From: DATGQT01 sp033720695
GTDB lineage: Bacteria > Bacteroidota > Rhodothermia > Rhodothermales > Rubricoccaceae
Length of the DNA stretch: 40,374 nucleotides
Direction of reading: 5' to 3'
Assembly (NCBI GenBank): GCA_033720695.1
Contig: JAWWCA010000002.1
Coordinates: forward strand, 1-40,374
The position numbers were made by a program, and so were the translations under genes. Shown here one piece after another: positions 8,502 through 15,390 of this stretch. Position 1 is the first letter of the stretch. Every line of letters starts with the position of its first letter. Below the pieces are notes generated by a model that was given only the letters and a program-made list of their open reading frames with translations, had not been told where the DNA came from and searched no databases.

Positions 8502-10034
8502 GTGGCCGCATCCCCCTCCGAGCAACGCTGGACGCTCGCTGTCGCGGTCCTGGGTTCGTCGCTCGCCTTCCTCGTGTCGAGCGTCGTCAACGTGGCGCTC
8601 CCGGCCATCCAGCGGGACCTCGGGGCGAGCGCCCCCACGATGCAGTGGGTGGTCAACGCCTACCTCCTCTTCCTCGGCGCGCTCCTGCTCGCGGGCGGCG
8701 CGGCGGGCGACCGCTACGGCGAGCGGCGCGTGTTCGGGTGGGGGCTGGCCGTGTTCGCCTTCGCCACGCTGGGGTGTGCTCTCGCGCCGTCGTCGGCGCT
8801 GCTGATCGGGGCGCGGGCGGTGCAGGGCGTGGGCGCGGCGCTCCTCGTGCCCGTCTCGCTCGCCCTCCTGACGGCCGTCTTCCCACCTGGGGAGCGAGGG
8901 CGGGCCGTCGGCACGTGGGCCGGGTTCTCAGCCCTGACGACGGCGTTCGGCCCGGCTCTCGGCGGCTGGCTCGTGGACGTGCTCTCGTGGCGCGCCGTGT
9001 TCTGGCCCCTCGTGCCGCTGGCCCTCCTCACGCTGGGGCTCTCGCGGAAGGTGCCGGAGACGCACCCCAGCGAGGAGGGCCCGCTCGACAAGCTCGGCGC
9101 GCTCCTCGCCACGGTCGGGCTGGGCGGGCTGGCGGCCGGTCTCATCCGCGCGGGCGAGCGGGGGTGGACCGACGGCCTCGTCCTCGCCGGGCTGGGCGGC
9201 GGTGCCGTGCTCCTCGTCCTGTTCGTGTTCCAGGAGCGGCGCGCGGAGGCCCCCCTCCTGCCCCTCGGCCTCTTCCGCTCGCGCGTCTTCACGGGCGCGA
9301 ACCTCCTCACGCTCGCGCTCTACTTCGCGCTCTACGGCGCCCTCTTCTTCCTCCCCTTCCACCTCATCCAGGTGCAGGGGATGACGGCCGCCGAGGCCGG
9401 CCTCGCCTTCCTCCCTTTCTCGCTCGTCATGGCGTCGCTCTCGCGCTGGGCCGGCGGCCTGCTCGACCGCGTCGGCGCGCGCCTGCCTCTGACCGTGGGG
9501 CCGCTCCTCGTGGCCGCCGGCTTCGTGCTCCTGATGCGGCCGGGGGTGGAGGCGAACTACTGGACGACGTTTTTCCCCGCCCTCCTCGTGATCGGCATCG
9601 GGATGGCGACGGCGGTGGCACCGCTGACGACGGTCGTGCTCAACGCCGCGCCGGACGAGCACGCAGGCGCGGCCTCGGGCGTCAACAACGCCGCGGCGCG
9701 CGTGGCGGGGCTCCTCGCCGTAGCCGTGCTCGGCGTCGTGGCCCTCACCGTCTTCGAGCCCGCCCTTGCCAGCCGCCTCGCCAGCCTCGACGCACCAGCG
9801 GCGACGCGCGACGCGGTGTGGGCCGCCCGCGCCGACCTCGCCGCGGCGGCCGACGCCGTGGACGGTGCCCCCGCCGTAGTGGCGGCCGTCGGCGCGGCGT
9901 TCGTGGCGGCGTTCCGCCTCGTGGCCGGGCTGTGCGCCGGGCTGGCCGCCCTCGCTGCAGCGTTCGCCTGGGTCCTGCTCCGGGACGGTCCCACGGATCG
10001 CGCAGGGCCGCGACGCGTTGACGGCCCATCCTAA
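8502..10034 (+). CDS. MFS transporter, DHA2 (EmrB/QacA) drug:H+ antiporter type
   Basis: 510 residues from a GTG at 8502, giving 14 predicted membrane helices. The first helices contain the DHA2 pattern VVNVALPAIQRDL followed by QWVVNAYLLFLGALLLAGGAAGDRYGERR, which is motif A at the loop between helices 2 and 3, and later ARAVQGVGAALLVPVSLALL (motif B) and GPALGGWLVD (motif C, typical of exporters). This marks a proton-driven exporter of small hydrophobic or toxic compounds; the substrate cannot be told. It ends 11 nt before the cardiolipin synthase gene. Confidence 0.9.
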   Translation: MAASPSEQRWTLAVAVLGSSLAFLVSSVVNVALPAIQRDLGASAPTMQWVVNAYLLFLGALLLAGGAAGDRYGERRVFGWGLAVFAFATLGCALAPSSALLIGARAVQGVGAALLVPVSLALLTAVFPPGERGRAVGTWAGFSALTTAFGPALGGWLVDVLSWRAVFWPLVPLALLTLGLSRKVPETHPSEEGPLDKLGALLATVGLGGLAAGLIRAGERGWTDGLVLAGLGGGAVLLVLFVFQERRAEAPLLPLGLFRSRVFTGANLLTLALYFALYGALFFLPFHLIQVQGMTAAEAGLAFLPFSLVMASLSRWAGGLLDRVGARLPLTVGPLLVAAGFVLLMRPGVEANYWTTFFPALLVIGIGMATAVAPLTTVVLNAAPDEHAGAASGVNNAAARVAGLLAVAVLGVVALTVFEPALASRLASLDAPAATRDAVWAARADLAAAADAVDGAPAVVAAVGAAFVAAFRLVAGLCAGLAALAAAFAWVLLRDGPTDRAGPRRVDGPS

Positions 10035-10045
10035 CCTGCACTCTG

Positions 10046-11500
10046 TTGTACGACGGCGGCTTTTTCGGCTGGCTCCTCGGCCTCGGCATCCCGCTCTTCT
10101 ATCTCCTCGGCGCCGTCAGCGCCGTGGACGCGATCATGAAGACGCGGACGCCCCAGGGCGCGACCGCCTGGGCCCTCTCGCTCGTCACGGTCCCGTTCGT
10201 CGCCCTCCCGCTCTACTGGGTCTTCGGCCGCGCCCGCTTCCGCGACTACGTCCAGGCCATGGAGGACTTCGACGACGTCCTCGGCGTCCGCTTCAGCGAC
10301 CCCGACGAGGGGCCGCTCGCGCCGTGCCTCGTCGAGCCCGAGGCCGCCGCGCCCGAGCGCGAGCGCGGCGAGCTCGTCGCCCTCCGCGCCCTCGCCACGC
10401 TCCCCTTCACGGCGGGGAACGACGGCCGCCTCCTCGTCGACGGCCACGCCACCTTCGACGCCATCCTCGGGGCCATCGCGCAGGCGAAGGACTACGTCCT
10501 CGCTCAGTTCTACATCATTCACGACGACGACATCGGGCGGCGCTTCCAAGAGGCCCTCTGCGCGGCCGCCGGGCGGGGCGCCCGCGTCTACCTCCTCTAC
10601 GACGAGGTCGGCTCGTACAAGCTGCCCGAGACGTACAAGCGGGGCCTCCGCGAGGCCGGCGTCCACGTCTCCGGCTTCAGCGGGCGGCGCGCCTGGCTCG
10701 GCCGGTTCCGGATCAACTTCCGCAACCACCGCAAGATCGTCGTGGTGGACGGGCGGCGGGCCTTCATCGGCGGCCACAACGTCGGCGATGAGTACCTCTC
10801 GCGCGACCCCGACTTCGGGCACTGGCGCGACACCCACATCGCGCTCGAAGGGCCGGTCGTCCAGGGGGTCCAGTACGCCTTCCTCAAGGACTGGCACTAC
10901 GGCCGCAACCGCCTGCCGGAGGTGCGGTGGGCGCCCACGCCGAGCCCGGCCGACCGCTGCGCGCTCGTCCTCGCCTCCGGCCCTGCCGACGAGATCGAGA
11001 CGTGCGGGCTGCTCTTCGCCCACATCGCCGAGAGCGCCGAGCAGCGGGTCTGGATCGCCACGCCCTACTTCGTCCCCGACGGGCGCGTCCTCGGCGCCCT
11101 CCAGCTCGCCGCCCTCCGCGGCGTCGACGTCCGCATCCTCATGCCGCGGAAGACCGACGCGTGGTACTTCAAGTACGTCCCCTACGCCTACTTCCCCGAT
11201 GTCGCGAAGGCGGGCGTGAAGGTGTACCTCTACGAGGACGGCTTCATGCATCAGAAGGTGGCCCTCGTCGACGACGACTACGCCGCCGTCTCGACGGCCA
11301 ACCTCGACAACCGCTCGTTCCGCCTCAACTTCGAGCTCACGGTGCTCTTCAACGACGCCGGCTTCTGCGGCGAGGTCGAGGCCATGCTGGAGCGGGACCT
11401 GGCGCAGAGCACGCAGCTGACGCGGGAGGACCTCACGAGCCGCTCGTTCGCGTTCCGGTTCGCCACGCAGGCCACGCGCCTCCTCGCCCCGGTGCTCTAG
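10046..11500 (+). CDS. cls: Cardiolipin synthase (phospholipase D superfamily)
   Basis: 484 residues. Two N-terminal membrane helices (about 4-25 and 33-54) are followed by two PLD domains with complete HKD motifs: H228-x-K230-x4-D235 (NHRKIVVVDG) and H402-x-K404-x4-D409 (MHQKVALVDD), each with its downstream GGHN or STANLDNRS segment. Such enzymes join two phosphatidylglycerols into cardiolipin plus glycerol at the inner membrane. The start is a TTG at 10046, because the first usable ATG (10138) would remove the first membrane helix; no clear ribosome-binding site precedes it. Confidence 0.92.
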   Translation: MYDGGFFGWLLGLGIPLFYLLGAVSAVDAIMKTRTPQGATAWALSLVTVPFVALPLYWVFGRARFRDYVQAMEDFDDVLGVRFSDPDEGPLAPCLVEPEAAAPERERGELVALRALATLPFTAGNDGRLLVDGHATFDAILGAIAQAKDYVLAQFYIIHDDDIGRRFQEALCAAAGRGARVYLLYDEVGSYKLPETYKRGLREAGVHVSGFSGRRAWLGRFRINFRNHRKIVVVDGRRAFIGGHNVGDEYLSRDPDFGHWRDTHIALEGPVVQGVQYAFLKDWHYGRNRLPEVRWAPTPSPADRCALVLASGPADEIETCGLLFAHIAESAEQRVWIATPYFVPDGRVLGALQLAALRGVDVRILMPRKTDAWYFKYVPYAYFPDVAKAGVKVYLYEDGFMHQKVALVDDDYAAVSTANLDNRSFRLNFELTVLFNDAGFCGEVEAMLERDLAQSTQLTREDLTSRSFAFRFATQATRLLAPVL

Positions 11501-11762
11501 CGTGCTCTAGCCGCTGGGTCTGGGACCCCGCTCTAGGTGGAGGTGCGGGCGCGCCGGCGGTCCAGGAAGCAACGCTCGCGTAGGGAGGATCACCATATGT
11601 AGCCCAAATAGGCACTCCCGTGGACCCTCCGAGGGAGCACCCCGTTCGGCCCCTTCCCTCCACCGACGGGCACGGCTGGGGCTCTCCCTGGGACCGGACC
11701 GTCTTGGCCCCTTCCCTGCGGCACTCCCCCCTGGCGACCGTCTGGTTCTCTGCACCCGCCCC
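11501..11762. promoter_or_regulatory. Intergenic region upstream of the secreted esterase-like gene
   Basis: 262 nt without a convincing gene, lower in GC around 11590-11620 than its surroundings (CACCATATGTAGCCCAAATAG). It contains a perfect 12-nt direct repeat GGCCCCTTCCCT at 11648-11659 and 11706-11717. The region presumably holds the end of the cls unit and the promoter of the next gene, but I cannot identify boxes with confidence. Confidence 0.3.
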
Positions 11763-13529
11763 ATGCTCCTCACTGAAGTCAGCCTCGCGCTCGTCCTACT
11801 CCTCGGCCTGCCGGCCGGCGGCCCTCCCTTCGGCGACGCTCCACCGAGCGGCGGCGCTCTCGACCGCGCAGCGGCCGTTCGAGACGTCCCGCCCCCCGAA
11901 ACGGCTTCGGATACCGTCGTGGTCTTCGTCGTCTGGGGCAGCTCGAACGCGACGAACGTCGGCAACCGGAACTTCAGCCCCGACCCCGCCGACGGAACGG
12001 CCTGGGAGTGGTACTGGCGGGACGACCCGCAGCACCCCCCGCGCCCCCTCGACGATCCCTTCCCGTCTCGAACCCACGAGGGCATGTCGGGAGGGGGGAG
12101 CGCTTGGCCCAGCTTCGCCGTCACCTACAACGCGCTGGGGGGAGGGGCCCTCGACGGCCCGTCCCTCTTCATGACCTCTGTTGCCGATGGGGGGAGCGGT
12201 CCCCGGTGGATGCCAGGGCGTGAGTACTTCGAGGATGGGGTGCAGACGATCACGGGCGCGATGAACAAGGCGACTGCCGAGTTCCCCGGCCGCGAGGTGA
12301 CGTTCGGTGGTGTACTCTGGATGCTGAGCCCCAACTTGAGCGGCTCCATCGGCCAGTACCCGTGGGACGACTACAGGGCCGATCTCCGAACGCTTCTCCA
12401 GGCATATGGGGACGAGGTAGCCAGCGACCCGCTCCACGCCGGATTCGGGGGCCGGTTCTACCTCGTCAACACGATCATTCCGAGGAGCCACGATTACACC
12501 GATCCACAGGGCCAACTCGAAGCGGACCATCTGATGGACCTCGAAGCCAGCGTGTGCGGGGAGTTCGCGTACTGCTCTCCGGTCCAGGAATCTGTGTCGA
12601 TCAAAGAATCATCCATCGCGTGTGGCGGCGGCAACTGCGACGGGTGGTATTCGGGCGACCTGCACTGGGGCCAGCGCGGCCTGAACAGGGTCGGTGAGGC
12701 GGCCGCTGAGGTGGCTGCCGCCTACCGCGGCGGCGGAGGGGGCGACAACTCGCCGCCGACCGCAGCCTTCGCCTTCGACTGCACCGACCTCGAATGCACG
12801 TTCTCCGATCAGAGCAGCGACCCCGATGGCTCCATCGTCAGCCGTGCCTGGGCCTTCGGCGACGGCGGCACCTCGACGGCGACCAACCCGACCCACACCT
12901 ATGCAGCCGGGGGCTCCTACGCTGTCACCCTCACCGTTACCGACGACGACGGGGCCTCCGACGCCACCTCTCGCAGCGTGAGCGTCTCGGGCGGAGGCTC
13001 CGGCGGCATCGCGCTCTCTGTCAGCGCCTGGACCCGGGGGCCGTGGGTGGGCGCCGATCTGTCGTGGAGCCCGGCCGACGGCGGCCAGGTCGACGTCTAC
13101 CGCAACGGTGAGGCTATCGAGACGAGTGCGGACACAGGCTCCTACACCGACCGCATCGGACGCGGCGCGAGCGGATCGTTCACCTACCAGGTCTGCGAGA
13201 CGGATACCGCGGAGTGCTCGAATGAAGCCACCGTGTCGTTTCTCGCTGGCGCCATGTCGAATGCGTGGGCCTCTGAGGGGGTCGTTGTCTCACCGAATCC
13301 GCTCGAGACGGAGGCCGTGATCACCTACACCCTCGCTGAACGTGGCGACGCGGCGCTGGCCGTGTTCGACCTCCTCGGACGGCGCGTGGCCGTTCTCGCC
13401 GAGGGCACACACGAGGCTAGCGTGCACCATGCCGTGCTCGACGCCACGGCGCTTCCGAGCGGCGTCTACATCTACCGGCTGCGCACCGAGGAGGGGATCC
13501 AGGCCGGCCGCCTGACGCTGTCGCGCTAG
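11763..13529 (+). CDS. Secreted SGNH/sialate-esterase-like protein with PKD domain and type IX sorting domain
   Basis: 588 residues. A hydrophobic N-terminus (about 1-20) serves as signal peptide. Residues 50-320 look like a divergent SGNH hydrolase of the acetylxylan/sialate O-acetylesterase group: block I reads VVWGSSNATN (candidate nucleophile S61, compare G-Q-S-N) and block V reads D299-L-H301-WGQRG. Residues about 335-415 are a PKD domain (SRAWAFGDGG, HTYAAGGSYAVTLTVTDDDG), then an Fn3-like module (about 418-495). The last 80 residues have the sorting-domain pattern VSPNPLETEAVITYTL...VFDLLGRRV...LPSGVYIYRL, which directs export by the type IX secretion system. Likely an extracellular carbohydrate deacetylase; the enzymatic assignment is inference. 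Confidence 0.8.
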   Translation: MLLTEVSLALVLLLGLPAGGPPFGDAPPSGGALDRAAAVRDVPPPETASDTVVVFVVWGSSNATNVGNRNFSPDPADGTAWEWYWRDDPQHPPRPLDDPFPSRTHEGMSGGGSAWPSFAVTYNALGGGALDGPSLFMTSVADGGSGPRWMPGREYFEDGVQTITGAMNKATAEFPGREVTFGGVLWMLSPNLSGSIGQYPWDDYRADLRTLLQAYGDEVASDPLHAGFGGRFYLVNTIIPRSHDYTDPQGQLEADHLMDLEASVCGEFAYCSPVQESVSIKESSIACGGGNCDGWYSGDLHWGQRGLNRVGEAAAEVAAAYRGGGGGDNSPPTAAFAFDCTDLECTFSDQSSDPDGSIVSRAWAFGDGGTSTATNPTHTYAAGGSYAVTLTVTDDDGASDATSRSVSVSGGGSGGIALSVSAWTRGPWVGADLSWSPADGGQVDVYRNGEAIETSADTGSYTDRIGRGASGSFTYQVCETDTAECSNEATVSFLAGAMSNAWASEGVVVSPNPLETEAVITYTLAERGDAALAVFDLLGRRVAVLAEGTHEASVHHAVLDATALPSGVYIYRLRTEEGIQAGRLTLSR

Positions 13530-13542
13530 CCCACGAGCCACC

Positions 13543-13580
13543 CGAGCGCCCTCGCCCCGCGTGGAGCCGGGGCACGCTCG
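13543..13580. terminator. Candidate bidirectional terminator between convergent genes
   Basis: Two nested inverted repeats lie in the 53-nt gap between convergent genes: an outer 6-bp pair (13543-13548 with 13575-13580) and an inner GCCCCG/CGGGGC pair (13554-13559 with 13568-13573, 8-nt loop). There is no T-tract on either side, as is common at this GC content. Confidence 0.4.
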
Positions 13581-13582
13581 TC

Positions 13583-13771
13583 TCACCCGAAGAGCCACGC
13601 CAGGAGCGGGATCGCGAACAGGATCATGAGCGCGATCATCACCCACCCCATCGGACGGACGCCGGCCTTGGGCACGGGGAACTCGTAGCCGCAGTACGGG
13701 CACGCCTCGGCGTCGGCCGGGGCTTCCAGGGCGCACGACGGACACTCGCGCTGCGGGTCGAGGTCCACCAT
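13583..13771 (-). CDS. Small zinc-ribbon membrane protein
   Basis: 62 residues. Two CxxC pairs (C10/C13 and C24/C27, in CPSC and CPYCGYEF) form a zinc ribbon of the double-C type, followed by one hydrophobic segment at about 40-60 (GWVMIALMILFAIPLLAWLF). It is probably a tail-anchored inner-membrane protein with the ribbon in the cytosol. It starts 2 nt after the lipoprotein stop, so it is the third gene of the mnmA operon. No specific function can be assigned. Confidence 0.75.
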   Translation of the reverse strand: MVDLDPQRECPSCALEAPADAEACPYCGYEFPVPKAGVRPMGWVMIALMILFAIPLLAWLFG

Positions 13772-13773
13772 CG

Positions 13774-14094
13774 TCAGCGCCGGGTGATCTCGGTGACCTC
13801 GAACGGGCGGCCCCACATCACGAACGTCGCCACGTCCTCCAGGAAGCGGCCGGTGACGCGGACGGCGAGGCCGTCCTCCTCGTACTCGGCCGGCAGGTTC
13901 GTCGGGAGGAGGTCGTCGCCGCGCGCCGTCACGATGCCGTAGAAGCCGCCTTCGAGGTTCAGGTAGGCGACGGTGCCGTCGTAGGTCTGGAGATCGGCGG
14001 CGGCTTCCGCGTCTTCGGGTGCGCCCTCGGTCACGCCGTCGCCGCCGGCGCAGGCGGTGACGAGGAGGGCGAGCAGAAGCAGGAGCCTTTTCAT
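13774..14094 (-). CDS. Small lipoprotein of unknown function
   Basis: 106 residues beginning with a lipoprotein signal (LLLLALLVTAC; lipidated C15). The mature part has a conserved-looking core, YDGTVAYLNLEGGFYGIV...LPTNLPAEYEEDGLAVRVTGR...MWGRPFEV, which resembles a small OB-fold-like domain found in uncharacterised bacterial lipoproteins. Its ATG overlaps the mnmA stop as ATGA, implying translational coupling. No enzymatic motif is visible. Confidence 0.75.
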   Translation of the reverse strand: MKRLLLLLALLVTACAGGDGVTEGAPEDAEAAADLQTYDGTVAYLNLEGGFYGIVTARGDDLLPTNLPAEYEEDGLAVRVTGRFLEDVATFVMWGRPFEVTEITRR

Positions 14095-15266
14095 AGCGTG
14101 GGGAGGGCGATGAGGTCGGTGAATGCGTCGGCCTCGGACGCCGCCCCGGCCGTGTGGATCCAGCCGCCCGCGAGCACGTCGTCGTCGTCGTAGAGCACGA
14201 GGGCCTGGCCGGGCGTGATGGCGGCGCGCGGCGCGTCGAAGACGACCTCCAGGGCATCGTCGCCGGTCTGTCGGGCGAGGGCCGGGGCGCCCGGGTCCTT
14301 GTAGCGGATCTGCCCGAGCGCTGGCCGCTCCTCCCAGAGGTCGGCGGCCTTGCCGAAGACGAGGCCGCGCGCCGTGAGCGTCCGCCCCAGCAGCGCCTCC
14401 TTCGGCCCGACGAAGACGGTGTTCGTGGCGGCGTCGATGCGGGTGACGTAGACAGGCGCGCCGAGGGCGAGGTCGAGCCCGCGCCGCTGGCCGACGGTGT
14501 AGAATGGGTAGCCGCGGTGCCGGCCGACGGTCTCCCCCGTCGCCTCCAGCACGAACGGCCCGTCGGCCACACGCTCGGCCAGCCCCTCGACGCGCCGCGA
14601 GAGGAAGCCGCGGTAGTCGTTGTCGGGGATGAAGCAGATCTCGTAGGAGTCCGGCTTATGGGCGACGTGGTCGAGGCCGAAGTCCGAGGCGAGGCGCCGG
14701 ATCTCGGGCTTGGTGTAGCCGCCGAGCGGGAAACGCGTCCGCGCGAGGTGGTCCTGCTCGACGCCCCAGAGCGCGTAGCTCTGGTCCTTGTTGCGGTCGA
14801 GGCCCCGGCTCACGACCCAGCGGCCCGCCGCGCCGTCCTGCCGGACGCGCGCGTAGTGGCCCGTCGCGATGAGGTCGCAGCCGAGCGCGTCGGCGCGCTG
14901 GAGGAGCGCGGCCCACTTGATGTGGGTGTTGCAGAGCACGCAGGGGTTGGGCGTCCGCCCGGCGAGGTAATCGGACGTGAACCGCTCCACGACCCAGTCG
15001 CCGAACGCCTCGCGGATGTCGACGACGAGGTGGGGCACGCCGAGGCGGACGGCCACGGCGCGGGCGTCGTTCATGGACTCCAGCGAGCAGCAGCCGACCT
15101 CCTTCCCGCGCGCCTTCGCCTCAGCCGCGCCGCCCGTCGTCGCGTAGTCCCACGTCTTCATCGTCACACCGACGACGTCGTAGCCCTCCTCGTGGAGGAG
15201 GGCGGCGGTGACGGAGGAGTCCACCCCGCCGCTCATGGCGACGAGGACGCGGCCGTGGCGGCTCAT
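14091..15266 (-). CDS. mnmA: tRNA-specific 2-thiouridylase MnmA
   Basis: 391 residues from the ATG at 15266; longer in-frame extensions lack family similarity. It has the PP-loop SGGVDSS (12-18), the GCCS segment (58-61), the first catalytic cysteine C112 in NPCVLCN, the tRNA-recognition stretch KDQSYALWGV, and the second catalytic cysteine C211 in SYEICFIPD. The enzyme activates U34 of Glu, Gln and Lys tRNAs with ATP and inserts sulfur to give 2-thiouridine. Both catalytic cysteines are present and the length is normal. It is the first gene of a three-gene minus-strand operon. Confidence 0.96.
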   Translation of the reverse strand: MSRHGRVLVAMSGGVDSSVTAALLHEEGYDVVGVTMKTWDYATTGGAAEAKARGKEVGCCSLESMNDARAVAVRLGVPHLVVDIREAFGDWVVERFTSDYLAGRTPNPCVLCNTHIKWAALLQRADALGCDLIATGHYARVRQDGAAGRWVVSRGLDRNKDQSYALWGVEQDHLARTRFPLGGYTKPEIRRLASDFGLDHVAHKPDSYEICFIPDNDYRGFLSRRVEGLAERVADGPFVLEATGETVGRHRGYPFYTVGQRRGLDLALGAPVYVTRIDAATNTVFVGPKEALLGRTLTARGLVFGKAADLWEERPALGQIRYKDPGAPALARQTGDDALEVVFDAPRAAITPGQALVLYDDDDVLAGGWIHTAGAASEADAFTDLIALPTL

Positions 15267-15350
15267 GCGGTCGGGGGCAGGTGGAGGCGCGTGGGAACGC
15301 GGAGAAGGTAGCCGCCCGTTCCGGCCGCGGGGCGCCTTCAAGCCGTTTTC

Positions 15351-15390
15351 GGAGCCTTACGCCACCGCGAGGAGCCCTACGCCACCGCGA
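15351..15390. repeat. 20-nt tandem duplication across the acyl-CoA oxidase stop codon
   Basis: Units 15351-15370 and 15371-15390 are identical except for one base (T against C at the seventh position). The second unit contains the stop codon of the minus-strand acyl-CoA oxidase-like gene; the first repeats that gene end, again including a would-be stop (TAA instead of TAG). This looks like a recent slippage duplication. Confidence 0.8.
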
